DNA from: a virus
IMG/VR virus record: IMGVR_UViG_3300032284_001308
Coordinates: 1 to 58,421 of that record
Length of the DNA: 58,421 nt
Direction: 5' to 3' (one strand)
The notes under the pieces were generated by a model. It did no database searches and had not been told where the DNA came from. It saw only the letters and a list, made by a program, of their open reading frames with translations. A program made the position numbers and the translations under genes. Of this stretch, positions 23,529 through 30,855 are shown one piece after another. The first letter of the stretch is position 1; the number at the start of each line of letters is the position of its first letter.

Positions 23529-23665
23529 TTCTCGTCTCCCGTTCGGTGTTGGTTGCTGCCACGTCTCCAAATATACAGACGATATCGGCGACAGTCAATC
23601 TAATTATGCAGACATTTGCGAAATAATTCTGGAATTCGCGAAAACCTCGGGAAATCATGGGCGAA

Positions 23666-24097
23666 TCAGAACGGCACTTCATCCGGCGTGACACCAGCGG
23701 CCACAGATTCCATCGCGGGAGCACTCTCGACGGCGGCTCGTGGCGTTTTGTGCGATTCCGTGCGTGATCCCAAGAGTTGCATGGTCTCGCCGATCACCTT
23801 CAGCTTCGAGCGATTCTGGCCGGTCGCTTTGTCGGTCCAGGTCTCGGTTCTTAACTTGCCCTCGATCAGAACGGACGATCCTTTGCTGGTGTACTTCTCG
23901 AATATGCCACAGACCACGCCGAAGAACGAGCATTCAAGGTAAGTCACGCTCTCGACTTTGTTGCCGTCCTTGCCCTTATAGCTGTCGTTGATCGCGAGGC
24001 TGATCTCACAGACCTGCGTGCCGGACGGAAGCGTTTTTATGTCTGGGTCGCGTGTCAAATTGCCAACGGCGATTACTTTTGAAAAACTTGCGGCCAC
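23666..24097 (-). CDS. ssb: single-stranded DNA-binding protein
   Basis: 143 residues with the OB-fold signature: SKVIAVGNLTRDPDIKTLPSGTQVCEISLAIND, VTYLECSFFG, KGSSVLIEGKLRTETWTDKATGQNRSKLKVIGE. The disordered tail ends DEVPF, the acidic tip that recruits partner enzymes. GTG 24097 follows AAAGGA. It coats ssDNA during replication and recombination and should work with ERF, YqaJ and RusA at 38-40 kb although it is encoded on the other strand. Confidence 0.93.
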   Translation of the reverse strand: MAASFSKVIAVGNLTRDPDIKTLPSGTQVCEISLAINDSYKGKDGNKVESVTYLECSFFGVVCGIFEKYTSKGSSVLIEGKLRTETWTDKATGQNRSKLKVIGETMQLLGSRTESHKTPRAAVESAPAMESVAAGVTPDEVPF

Positions 24098-24126
24098 TGT
24101 CTGTTCCTTTGAGTATTGACGAGCTT

Positions 24127-24420
24127 CTAAACGCCTTCTTCGTCGTGACCGTTTTCACGCAAGTTCCGGTACTCGGAAAACTCGCGTTCAAGGTCCATGT
24201 AATCTTTTGCGCAATCGTTGATCGTTTTTTGGTAATCGATCAGCAGGTCCATATACGCAATCGGCTTCAGTCCGACATGGAAGCACTCTTCCACGAAGTC
24301 GAACATCTTGTTGCGTGCGGAATCGTTCATTCCATCGTAAACGCATTGGGAATCAATCGCCTCGTTAGCCTCAATGTACTCGACGGCCCAGCATTCAGCC
24401 TCTTCTCTCATGCTCGCCAT
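24127..24420 (-). CDS. acidic helical protein, unknown
   Basis: 97 residues, strongly acidic (EEAECWAVEYIEANEAIDS, MFDFVEECFHVGLKPIAYMDLLIDYQKTINDCAKDYMDLE). TAATG coupling to the gene before. Acidic helical early proteins are often anti-host or DNA mimics, but that is speculation here. Confidence 0.6.
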   Translation of the reverse strand: MASMREEAECWAVEYIEANEAIDSQCVYDGMNDSARNKMFDFVEECFHVGLKPIAYMDLLIDYQKTINDCAKDYMDLEREFSEYRNLRENGHDEEGV

Positions 24421-24662
24421 TATGCGGCCTCCTGAATCATTTCAAACGAGTGTTTAATCTCACGCACCATCTGTTCGATCAATTCGAGCGACGAATCTCC
24501 GGGCATTTCGAGGTCACGGAATCCGCCACGATTTTTGACTGTCGCCACGGCAAACGCGACTGCGGCGAAAATCTTCTGATCGTCGGTATACGGTCGTTCA
24601 GTGACCTCGATTCGCGCGGATTCTGTCAATGCGTTCAAAAGTGTGATCGTGTTTTCGTCCAT
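24420..24662 (-). CDS. small acidic protein, unknown
   Basis: 80 residues from ATG 24662 with AAGGA about eight bases upstream; the frame extends to 24707. One hydrophobic helix (DQKIFAAVAFAVATVKN), then EMPGDSSLELIEQMVREIKHSFEMIQEAA. Coupled to the next gene by TAATG. No family recognised. Confidence 0.6.
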   Translation of the reverse strand: MDENTITLLNALTESARIEVTERPYTDDQKIFAAVAFAVATVKNRGGFRDLEMPGDSSLELIEQMVREIKHSFEMIQEAA

Positions 24663-24703
24663 TGAGGGTGTCCTTTTGTTGTTACTGAAATAGATGCCGG
24701 TAC

Positions 24704-25141
24704 TCATTGTCCAGCAGCACGCCTTGATCCAGCCACGGGGCCGGTTTCGTTGAATTGTTCCGCATTCTTTTTCCGTCGCTCGTAATGCTCGTATGCGGCG
24801 TCGAGATCATGGTTCAAGCCGGTTGCAAGTCCAGCGGCTTGTCCGACCGTTAGGCGCATAAACACGCCACCAATGCGAACTGTAATCTTGCCCGTCGATG
24901 GTTCATATGCGGTTTCTGGTTCGTCGTTGTCGGTAACGACGGTCGCCTTTCCGTTTCTCTGTCGAATGTTTCTGGCTTCGACGAATCGGGCGGCTAAATC
25001 ATCGTCAATGTTTTTACCGATGACGGTCGATTTCCATCCCATTCGCGGCGGCGTTTGCACTCCGATAATCTCAAGCTGCGCATATGTCCACGATCCTTTT
25101 TCCGTCGAGTTCTCAATCAACCATTTGTCAGTGATGATCAT
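24704..25141 (-). CDS. unknown early protein
   Basis: 145 residues with a strong AGGAGAG site before ATG 25141. It contains a long helix (NIDDDLAARFVEARNIRQRNGKA), a beta part (TAYEPSTGKITVRIGGVFMRLTVGQAAGLATGLNHDLDAAYEHYERRKK) and a flexible tail. First gene of the operon running to 21791. Function not evident. Confidence 0.65.
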   Translation of the reverse strand: MIITDKWLIENSTEKGSWTYAQLEIIGVQTPPRMGWKSTVIGKNIDDDLAARFVEARNIRQRNGKATVVTDNDEPETAYEPSTGKITVRIGGVFMRLTVGQAAGLATGLNHDLDAAYEHYERRKKNAEQFNETGPVAGSRRAAGQ

Positions 25142-25200
25142 TATTCTCTCCTATTGTAGTGTTCTATGCCTATGCAGATTCCCATCTGAAGAAGGCTTGG

Positions 25201-25437
25201 ATGCCTGTCTTAGACTTGTCTGGGAATCGCGATCAGGGAGGCGTTTATGGCGTGGGGTTATACCGTTTCTGGCTTCTCTCGTTTGTGATCCAGCTTATAC
25301 AGCCGTTTTGGATACTTCAGATGATGACCGGGACGTATCTGCAATTACAGGATCGACTACCTGCCCGTTGCCCGGAAACTGTCTCACGACAGACGTACCT
25401 TTCGCTGATCACTATTAACAAGCTGCGGGAGTTGTGA
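25201..25437 (+). CDS. small membrane protein, rightward among leftward genes
   Basis: 78 residues from ATG 25201 with AGAAGG upstream (an upstream GTG at 25159 is less likely). A long hydrophobic/aromatic stretch (YGVGLYRFWLLSFVIQLIQPFWILQMM, about residues 16-42) is flanked by polar ends. It is the only rightward gene in this region, so it needs its own promoter. Composition supports a real membrane protein; a holin or superinfection-exclusion role is possible. Confidence 0.45.
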   Translation: MPVLDLSGNRDQGGVYGVGLYRFWLLSFVIQLIQPFWILQMMTGTYLQLQDRLPARCPETVSRQTYLSLITINKLREL

Positions 25438-25468
25438 ACCGCATCCACTCGGGGCTGAATACCCGCAG

Positions 25469-25573
25469 AGTTCTTTTGCGTGCAAAGTTCTCTGAAACAT
25501 AACGCGCCTCCGTGCTCTTGGACGGGTCCAGAAACGACTGAACCCGCAAACGCTAGCGGACGTCGCGGGTTCA
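25469..25573. terminator. two hairpins between convergent genes
   Basis: CAGAG...CTCTG with inner TTTGC/GCAAA at 25469-25497, and TGAACCCGC/GCGGGTTCA (9 bp, perfect) at 25539-25573 with a 17-base loop containing the palindrome CGCTAGCG. They lie in the 250-base gap between the rightward gene ending 25437 and the leftward gene ending 25689. No T run on either. Otherwise nothing coding is seen in this gap. Confidence 0.4.
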
Positions 25574-25688
25574 TTGAATGTCGTGCGAAAAATCGCGGGA
25601 GATTCTGATGATCGCTAATGCCGCTAGACATTGCAAGTCCCATCCTAAACTGACTCCGCATGTTGCCTAGATCAGTTTCGCAAGAATT

Positions 25689-26087
25689 TTATGGGACTGG
25701 CGAAATTGTTGGTTCGGAGACGGCAGCGACCGTGGGAAACATCCACGATTTAAGTGGATACCTGTCATCGCCACGCGAAACTTTGTCAATCGTCCATCCA
25801 GAATCGATCCAGCGCTGTTCATTGAATCGGCAACAATCATTATCGGGCGTACACTCGCAATCGTCGCCAAAATCAAGTTGTTGGTGTAACCAAAAACCTC
25901 CGTCGCATGTGTTGTATTCAATTTTTTCTACATCAAAAGACTCTATCTCGGGATCGTCATCATCTCCAAGGTTGATTCGCAAGCCCTTGAACGGCACGAA
26001 AGGCATTTCAACCCATCGCGAGAGACGGGCGATAGCGTCTTTTTCGCAAATAGTGAGATATAACCAGCAACCAAATGTGTCGCTCAT
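25689..26087 (-). CDS. acidic cysteine-containing protein, unknown
   Basis: 132 residues from ATG 26087 with GAGGGG upstream. It is very acidic in the middle (LGDDDDPEIESFDVEKIEYN), followed by a Cys cluster (CDGG...CECTPDNDCC) and Trp-rich stretches (EQRWIDSGWTIDK). Probably a small structured early protein. It lies just downstream of the LuxR-type gene. Function not evident. Confidence 0.6.
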   Translation of the reverse strand: MSDTFGCWLYLTICEKDAIARLSRWVEMPFVPFKGLRINLGDDDDPEIESFDVEKIEYNTCDGGFWLHQQLDFGDDCECTPDNDCCRFNEQRWIDSGWTIDKVSRGDDRYPLKSWMFPTVAAVSEPTISPVP

Positions 26088-26145
26088 TTTTTCCCCTCAT
26101 TGTCGTGTTTAAAACTGGCCGTAGCCCTGATCAGAGACTCACATT

Positions 26146-26163
26146 TGTCTAAAATTTTAGACA
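26146..26163. repeat. 18-bp perfect palindrome, copy 3
   Basis: TGTCTAAAATTTTAGACA abuts the stop codon of the LuxR-type gene, exactly as copy 1 abuts the terS stop. It separates that gene from the leftward gene at 25689. Confidence 0.75.
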
Positions 26164-26670
26164 TCAATCCAGCAACCCAACCCGAGCGGCGAACGCGATC
26201 AGGCCGTGATTGGTCGCGACCCCGCATTTTTCTCGCAGTCTGTTGCACTGAGCGGCTACAGTACCGTCAGAGACTCCGGCAGCGGCGGCAATATCCTTCA
26301 GCGTCATATCGTTCGCCAGTTGATCCAAGATCGATTTGTCAGCGTCACTGAGTGCGATATCGGGCGGGGCGACCTCAACGGCGTAGCAGACAACCTCGGC
26401 GCCGTGGCAGGGGAGCATGACGACCTTCCAGTGTTCGTACCGTCCACCGATAGCTGACGAGATTTCGTAGTCCTGCCGTTCCTGGTCGATCACACATTTC
26501 GCGAACGCGGTCCTGATCGTTTCAACGTGTTTCGGGTCAGGGTTAAAGTCCCACAGCGGGTGCCCGAGTGCCTGATGTTCTTTTAGTCCACCCTTTTTCG
26601 CCGCGATGCTCATGTTGCTGATCGCGACGAAGTTCCCGCGAAAATCGGCGGCACTTACAAGAGTTTGCAT
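26164..26670 (-). CDS. LuxR-type HTH transcription regulator
   Basis: 168 residues. The N-terminal ~105 form a PAS-like sensor (FVAISNMSIAAKKGGLKEHQALGHPLWDFNPDPKH ... YEHWKVVMLPCHG). The C-terminus is a GerE/LuxR helix-turn-helix: LSDADKSILDQLANDMTLKDIAAAAGVSDGTVAAQCNRLREKCGVATNHGLIAFAARVGL. It is divergent from the integrase unit and probably sets the lysis/lysogeny or early leftward programme, possibly sensing a small molecule. Promoter boxes lie at 26714-26742. Confidence 0.8.
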   Translation of the reverse strand: MQTLVSAADFRGNFVAISNMSIAAKKGGLKEHQALGHPLWDFNPDPKHVETIRTAFAKCVIDQERQDYEISSAIGGRYEHWKVVMLPCHGAEVVCYAVEVAPPDIALSDADKSILDQLANDMTLKDIAAAAGVSDGTVAAQCNRLREKCGVATNHGLIAFAARVGLLD

Positions 26671-26713
26671 TACGTTCCTTGCATGAAAACGATCATGGTG
26701 GTGGATGATGCAA

Positions 26714-26742
26714 GTTATATTCTAAAGAATTATCGTTTGCAA
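26714..26742 (-). promoter_or_regulatory. leftward promoter for the LuxR-type gene
   Basis: On the minus strand, TTGCAA (26737-26742), 17 bases, then TATAAC (26714-26719), about 45 bases before the gene start. It abuts the rightward promoter, so one bound regulator could control both. Confidence 0.55.
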
Positions 26743-26744
26743 TG

Positions 26745-26772
26745 TTGACAAAATCTAACCAAGCGGTAGATT
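26745..26772 (+). promoter_or_regulatory. rightward promoter for the integrase unit
   Basis: TTGACA (26745-26750), 16 bases, TAGATT (26767-26772). It is divergent from the LuxR promoter. The leader to the first gene at 27048 is about 270 bases and holds the hairpin at 26945-27005. Apart from these signals the 26671-27047 gap shows no gene I trust. Confidence 0.5.
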
Positions 26773-26944
26773 TCGATCCACAATTTCGAAATGCCATACT
26801 CTTGGTGGGGTTCAACTGTGCGTCTTACGTGGGCCAAAATCACAGCGACTTCGAGAACCGGCATGATGTGCCGTGGTTCCGGTCGGATCTCAAGCAGGGA
26901 GGCGATCATCTTTTAAGCGCTGCCCAACCCGCACCACACGACGG

Positions 26945-27005
26945 GCGGCGAAAGCGAAAAACCCCGGCGAGGACTGGCATCCTCACCGGGGCATTGATTC
27001 GCCGC
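26945..27005 (-). terminator. strong terminator on the minus strand with an outer stem
   Basis: On the minus strand CCCCGGTGAGGA / TCCTCGCCGGGG (26962-26991, loop six) pairs fully, with one U-G wobble, and is followed by TTTTTCGC, a classic rho-independent terminator. The plus-strand version has a C-A mismatch and no T run. An outer stem GCGGCGAA (26945-26952) / TTCGCCGC (26998-27005) encloses it. It should stop leftward read-through from the integrase side into the LuxR operon. Confidence 0.75.
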
Positions 27006-27047
27006 ATCATCGAAACTCCCCCAAGCACTACCAAAGGGTTTTTTCAC

Positions 27048-27317
27048 ATGCGTGACGAAACAATAGGCACTGTACGTATGGAAAGCAAGCGAAATCTTCC
27101 ACCGGGCCTTTCAGTAGGCGTGATTCCTCCAGACGGAACACAGCTATCGCTGTCAATCTGGATGCAGATTTTGGAAATTGACGAGACGGAGAAAGACGCT
27201 TTTCGGAAACAATTGCAACGGGACGGGATCGAGGTCAAGCCGTTCTGTCGTAATCCTTTTATCGACTCTACACACTTTCGACGTGTGATTTTTGCCGGAA
27301 AGAACGGGACCGAATGA
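27048..27317 (+). CDS. small protein coupled to integrase
   Basis: 89 residues from ATG 27048 (AAAGGG nine bases upstream; the open frame reaches back to 26742, but the earlier part is leader). A beta segment (LPPGLSVGVIPPDGTQLSLSIW) then a helix (EIDETEKDAFRKQLQRDG). It overlaps the integrase start by four bases, so both are made together. It could be a recombination directionality or modulating factor; no HTH is visible. Confidence 0.55.
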   Translation: MRDETIGTVRMESKRNLPPGLSVGVIPPDGTQLSLSIWMQILEIDETEKDAFRKQLQRDGIEVKPFCRNPFIDSTHFRRVIFAGKNGTE

Positions 27318-28423
27318 CACGACGACGCGCTAACGGCGAGGGCAGTATCTTCAAGGAAAAATCGGGCAGATACAGAATCGCGGTTAGCGTGTGGGTCGAT
27401 GGGAAACGGAAACAGGTGACGCGAACCGCATGGAAACATGCGGACGCGGTCGCCATTCTCAAAACGCTCTGCAACGACAAATCGAACCACAGTCTGTCGA
27501 ATGACCGGCTGACGTTCGGGGTATTTCTGACTCGGTGGCTGGATGATGTCGTTGTCCATCAGCGGTCGTTGAACACGCACAATTCCTATATGCGGACGTG
27601 CAATCGGTATCTGATTCCGCGACTCGGATCGGTGAAACTCTCGGCACTGTCGCCGATGCAGGTCCAATCGTTCCTGGGGGATCTTCAGCGGGAGGACGCG
27701 GGGCCGTCGTCGCGGGAGGCGGCGTACAGGATCGGAAAGACGGCATGTTCTCACGCGGTCAATCTCTGTCTGATGCGGTCGAATCCTTTCGCAAAAGTCG
27801 AGAAGCCGAAATATGTCGCCGAAACAATCAGGCCGTTCACCTTGCAGCAGGCCAAATTGATCTTGAGCGAGACACGCGGCACGAAGTTCCACGTCGTTTA
27901 TGCTCTGGCGTTCTACTGCGGGATGCGTCAGGGCGAAATCTTCGGGCTTCAGTGGGATCGGATCAATTGGGGAGACGGCCAAATCCGGATCGATCAGCAG
28001 TTGCTTGACGTCGAAGGTAGAACGTCGCTGGCGCGACCTAAGACTGCCGGAAGCGTTCGCACGATTGAGATGACGTCCGATTGTCAGCGAGCGTTGAAAG
28101 AGCATCAAGCGATCATGATGAAACTCGGGCACGCAGCATCGAAGCTGCTCGTGGTCGCGCCGAAGGGTGGCCACTTGAGCCGGGCGAACTTCTCGAGAAC
28201 TGTTTGGAAACCGCTCTTGGAACATCTGGCGATCGAGTATCGGGGTTTGCATCATGCGAGGCACACATACGCAACCTTGGCATTGGGTGCGGGTGTGCCT
28301 ATCGCAACGGTCGCCAAAAACCTCGGACACTCCAAAGTCACGACGACTCTAAACACGTACAGCCACGCGATTAAAAGCCATGAGATCGATTCTGTGAATA
28401 AGATCCAGAAACTTTTCGGCTGA
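27314..28423 (+). CDS. int: tyrosine integrase
   Basis: 369 residues. The N-terminal arm-binding domain starts MTRRRANGEGSIFKEKSGRY; core-binding helices follow (LTFGVFLTRWLDDVVVHQRS); the catalytic domain has Arg205 (CGMRQGEIFGLQW), Lys243 (RPKTAGSVRTI), His313-Ala-Arg316 (GLHHARHTYATLAL), His339 (NLGHSKVTTTLNTYSH) and nucleophile Tyr349, the full set. It joins attP to the host attB and makes this phage temperate. Its attP is probably the repeat-rich stretch just downstream. Confidence 0.95.
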   Translation: MTRRRANGEGSIFKEKSGRYRIAVSVWVDGKRKQVTRTAWKHADAVAILKTLCNDKSNHSLSNDRLTFGVFLTRWLDDVVVHQRSLNTHNSYMRTCNRYLIPRLGSVKLSALSPMQVQSFLGDLQREDAGPSSREAAYRIGKTACSHAVNLCLMRSNPFAKVEKPKYVAETIRPFTLQQAKLILSETRGTKFHVVYALAFYCGMRQGEIFGLQWDRINWGDGQIRIDQQLLDVEGRTSLARPKTAGSVRTIEMTSDCQRALKEHQAIMMKLGHAASKLLVVAPKGGHLSRANFSRTVWKPLLEHLAIEYRGLHHARHTYATLALGAGVPIATVAKNLGHSKVTTTLNTYSHAIKSHEIDSVNKIQKLFG

Positions 28424-28879
28424 CGTGACTACCCGACTACTCCAGACGGATCGAAAAAACGCTGGAAACAAGCGGAAAACACGCGATAACAAGGTATCTT
28501 CCAGATATGTAAACGCCGTAAACCGTTGTCCGTCGTTGTCTCGCAAACTTGACGCGAATACCGTGAAAACACGAGCGAAACCGCGATTCGACACCGACAA
28601 CGATTGCAATCTACGGACGCGCCGTGACTACCTCCGCGACTACCTCCGCGACTACCTGCGGAAACAAGTCAGACAACGCGACATCTACGGGAAGTACAAA
28701 AAACCTGTCAACGCTAAATCACGGACAAGCGTGGAGTGATCTGGACAAAAAGCATGTCTAAAAATCATCAGAAGGACACAAACGGACAAAACACGAGCAC
28801 GTCAAAAAACGTGGTGTACAACCCGCCCATCGCAAACGACAGCAAACGCTGAACAACGCGAAACGCAAAGGGTGAGGCA
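28424..28879. other. candidate attP region with direct repeats
   Basis: About 450 bases directly after the integrase without a convincing gene. It holds CGTGACTACC just after the int stop (28424-28433) and three tandem 12-mers, CGTGACTACCTC and two of CGCGACTACCT(C/G), at 28623-28658, like integrase arm sites. It is AT-rich with many AAAAC runs and ends with a half copy of the palindrome (ATGTCTAAAA, 28754-28763). The crossover core cannot be picked without the host site. Confidence 0.45.
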
Positions 28880-29122
28880 ATGACAACGATGACAAAACGA
28901 CCGGCGGTCTACGGAAGCGATGCCGACGAATCGCACGGTTACAAGTTCGGGGTCGATGGACTTCTGACTCCTGAAGATGCTGGCAAATATCTGGCCGTGA
29001 GCGGTCGCCAACTGGATCGGCTTGCGGCTGACGGAAAGATTCGCAAAGGACTCATGCCAAGCGGTGTTCGCCGGTTCTGCAAGCGGTCTGTCGAGAACTT
29101 CGCGCAATCATTGGAGAAGTGA
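28880..29122 (+). CDS. excisionase-like HTH protein
   Basis: 80 residues with a winged-helix core: LLTPEDAGKYLAVSGRQLDRLAADGKI then PSGVRRFCKRSVENFAQSL, the pattern of MerR/Xis-like HTH_17 proteins. GGGTGAGG precedes the ATG. Lying just after the attP candidate, it is the best candidate excisionase. It could equally be a transcription regulator of the rightward operon it heads. Confidence 0.7.
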   Translation: MTTMTKRPAVYGSDADESHGYKFGVDGLLTPEDAGKYLAVSGRQLDRLAADGKIRKGLMPSGVRRFCKRSVENFAQSLEK

Positions 29123-29124
29123 CC

Positions 29125-29313
29125 ATGAACGCATCCGAGCAGTACCGTGAATTCCACAGAAAAGCGATATCCGAGTGTGTCCGCAAAAAGGGCCAACCTC
29201 GCAAGTTGATAACGCGGCAACAGGTCGAGTACCTGGAACGGCACAACGACATCGAGCCACGTTCAGAACTGCGAGTCGAGGTCGGCAACGAAGACTATTT
29301 TAGTATTAGGTGA
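29125..29313 (+). CDS. small basic protein, unknown
   Basis: 62 residues from ATG 29125. Basic helical start (SEQYREFHRKAISECVRKKGQPRKLI), then RQQVEYLERHNDIEPRSELRVEV. A charged helical protein that could bind nucleic acid. Two bases separate its ATG from the preceding stop. No family recognised. Confidence 0.55.
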   Translation: MNASEQYREFHRKAISECVRKKGQPRKLITRQQVEYLERHNDIEPRSELRVEVGNEDYFSIR

Positions 29314-29317
29314 GATC

Positions 29318-30001
29318 ATGGTCGGCGAGTTGCCTCTGGTTGTTGAAGCAATTCCTCCGAGGGAAGCCGATCCGTGGATTTTGACAAGACATTACGCACA
29401 TCGAACATGCTCAATTTCGTATGCGTTTGGAGCTTACAGAGACAAGAAGCTGATTGGTGTTGTCACGTATGGAACGCCGTCAAGCTCGCCGCTAAGGAAG
29501 GGAGTTTGCGGTGAAAAATGGTGCGACAAGGTGTTAGAACTGAATCGCCTATGCTGTGAAAACACGCCAAACACGGCTAGCGCTTTGGTAGGAAGATCGC
29601 TGAGATTACTGCCGAAGCCTCGTATTGTCGTTAGTTATGCAGACACGCATCAAGGCCATATCGGATATGTGTATCAGGCAACGAATTTCGTCTATACGGG
29701 GTTGTCAGCGAAGCGAACCGACTGGAAGGTTAAAGGTAAAGAACATCTCCACGGTGCAACGATTGCCGACGAGTCACGAGGGCAGAAAAACCGCGCCGAA
29801 TGGATGCGAGAAAAGTACGGAGATGATTTTTATTTAGAAGATCGACCGCGAAAGCATCGATATGTATTCGTCTGCGGAAGCCGAAAAGACAGGCTAATGA
29901 TTTTAGCAGACCTGAAATATCGCGTGCTACCGTACCCGAAAGGCGAAAGTAGACGATCAAACGCTACAGGGTTAATTGAGACGCAAAACATCTTGTTTTA
30001 A
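29318..30001 (+). CDS. Mom-family DNA adenine modification protein
   Basis: 227 residues. The order ILTRHYAHRTCSISYAFGAY, GVVTYGTPSSSPLRKG, LELNRLCCEN, SALVGRSLRLLPKPRIVVSYADTHQGHIGYVYQATNFVYTG, EHLHGATIADE, REKYGDDFYLEDRPRKHRYVFV matches the family annotated as Mom adenine methylcarbamoylation proteins, which share a GNAT-like fold. Phage Mu Mom converts adenine to N6-methylcarbamoyl-adenine and blocks many restriction enzymes. Here it would protect virion DNA. ATG 29318 follows TTAGGTGAGATC. Confidence 0.8.
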   Translation: MVGELPLVVEAIPPREADPWILTRHYAHRTCSISYAFGAYRDKKLIGVVTYGTPSSSPLRKGVCGEKWCDKVLELNRLCCENTPNTASALVGRSLRLLPKPRIVVSYADTHQGHIGYVYQATNFVYTGLSAKRTDWKVKGKEHLHGATIADESRGQKNRAEWMREKYGDDFYLEDRPRKHRYVFVCGSRKDRLMILADLKYRVLPYPKGESRRSNATGLIETQNILF

Positions 30002-30020
30002 CGCGGAGTTAGGTGAGATC

Positions 30021-30095
30021 ATGGGCACGCTCGCGGCAATTTGGTTTGTGGCCGACGCTGCAATCGTGGCGTTCCTTTGGAAGATAAAGCACTGA
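30021..30095 (+). CDS. 24-residue one-span membrane peptide
   Basis: ATG 30021 has a good TTAGGTGAGATC site, the same leader as the Mom gene. The peptide MGTLAAIWFVADAAIVAFLW plus KIKH is one hydrophobic helix with a basic end. Too short for ORF callers, but the start signal and composition support translation. Possibly a membrane leader peptide. Confidence 0.4.
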   Translation: MGTLAAIWFVADAAIVAFLWKIKH

Positions 30096-30215
30096 CGGAA
30101 GCGGTGCAACCGGCGTAGGTCGAATCGGCGAATGAGTCGCTGAGGTAATCCAGCCGGTTTTTGAAACACGTTTTATTGTCTGCGTGGAAGGTACGTTTAC
30201 AGCAAAGGAATGCAA

Positions 30216-30413
30216 ATGTTAGTGCTAGGCAGGGAAGAACAGCAGACGATCTTAATTGGCGACGACATCGTAATCACGGTGGTTCGCGTTAAAGGTCGAG
30301 AGGCTCGGATTGGCATCGAAGCACCGAGACGTATGCGTGTTCTTCGCGGAGAACTGGACCGCGACGATTCACGATCCAGCCGTCCCGCTAACGACAGAAC
30401 GGAGAGCGACTAA
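30216..30413 (+). CDS. csrA: CsrA-family RNA-binding regulator
   Basis: 65 residues. MLVLGREEQQTILIGDDIVI..., VKGREARIGIEAPRRMRVLRGEL is the CsrA fold (five strands, a GxxArxGI core and the conserved Arg in 'P..(M/V)RVLR.E'), a dimer that binds GGA in mRNA hairpins and changes translation or stability. ATG 30216 follows AAAGGAATGCA. The tail (DRDDSRSSRPANDRTESD) is longer and more polar than usual. Its target may be host or phage messages whose ribosome sites hold GGA. Confidence 0.9.
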   Translation: MLVLGREEQQTILIGDDIVITVVRVKGREARIGIEAPRRMRVLRGELDRDDSRSSRPANDRTESD

Positions 30414-30502
30414 TGAGCGTGTTCGTGTTCCTCAAGTGCTGTTCGGTTCTCGTTGGCGTGTTGGTTGCGGCTTACAGTCGCGGATTGGGGGAATACCTGT
30501 GA
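30413..30502 (+). CDS. 29-residue membrane peptide coupled to CsrA
   Basis: ATG 30413 overlaps the csrA stop (TAATG) and its TGA overlaps the next GTG (GTGA). The peptide MSVFVFLKCCSVLVGVLVAA is one membrane span. The double overlap argues it is translated. Confidence 0.45.
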   Translation: MSVFVFLKCCSVLVGVLVAAYSRGLGEYL

Positions 30503-30786
30503 CGGAATTTGATCAATTAGTGCAAGCCGAACGAGAAATCACGGACGCACTGATCGCGGTATTGAAACAAGAACTATCAGACGAGCGATTGAAGCGGCTC
30601 GAACGCGACAAGGAGATCGGGGCACTGAACTACAAAGTCGGATACCTCGAAACGCGATTGCGGCAAGTCGATCCGCAATGGGTCGAGACGTTCGACGAGT
30701 GCCGATGCGAGGGCCAAGGTCGATGCCGTGTCTGCGGTGGTACCGGGATCAAGGTCAGCAGTTACATGGAAACAACGCCGCGCTAG
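30499..30786 (+). CDS. helical protein with DnaJ-like zinc knuckle
   Basis: 95 residues from GTG 30499. An N-terminal coiled coil (FDQLVQAEREITDALIAVLKQELSDERLKRLERDKEIG) is followed by CRCEGQGRCRVCGGTG, one CxC..CxxCxGxG repeat like the zinc-binding centre of DnaJ. It may bind a phage or host protein as an adaptor. The earlier open frame from 30310 overlaps csrA and is not the start. Confidence 0.6.
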   Translation: MTEFDQLVQAEREITDALIAVLKQELSDERLKRLERDKEIGALNYKVGYLETRLRQVDPQWVETFDECRCEGQGRCRVCGGTGIKVSSYMETTPR

Positions 30787-30855
30787 CCGGAGGGAAGACC
30801 GAAAAGCTGGCCTGACATATTACCTCGAAAGGGATGATTGTCTGAAGGCAGGCTG

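Noticed and set aside
24873-25418. 181-codon rightward frame opposite the leftward gene 24704-25141
   Set aside because: Mostly antisense to a gene with a strong ribosome site; only its last part is free and is in competition with the better 25201-25437 frame.
25539-25573. tRNA-like GCGGGTTCA string
   Set aside because: It is one arm of a simple 9-bp hairpin; no acceptor, D or anticodon arms found.
27044-28330. 428-codon open frame opposite the integrase
   Set aside because: Antisense to a gene with complete catalytic residues; composition is Arg/His/Pro-rich as expected from a shadow frame, with no ribosome site.
28425-28739. 104-codon frame after the integrase
   Set aside because: The sequence is basic and repetitive (RDYLRDYLRDYL from the 12-mer repeats) and fits an attP-like region better than a protein.
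30096-30170. Possible tRNA or strong terminator (GGTCGAATC and AACCGGC/GCCGGTT)
   Set aside because: No cloverleaf can be built; the GCCGG arms are 40 bases apart. Left unassigned.
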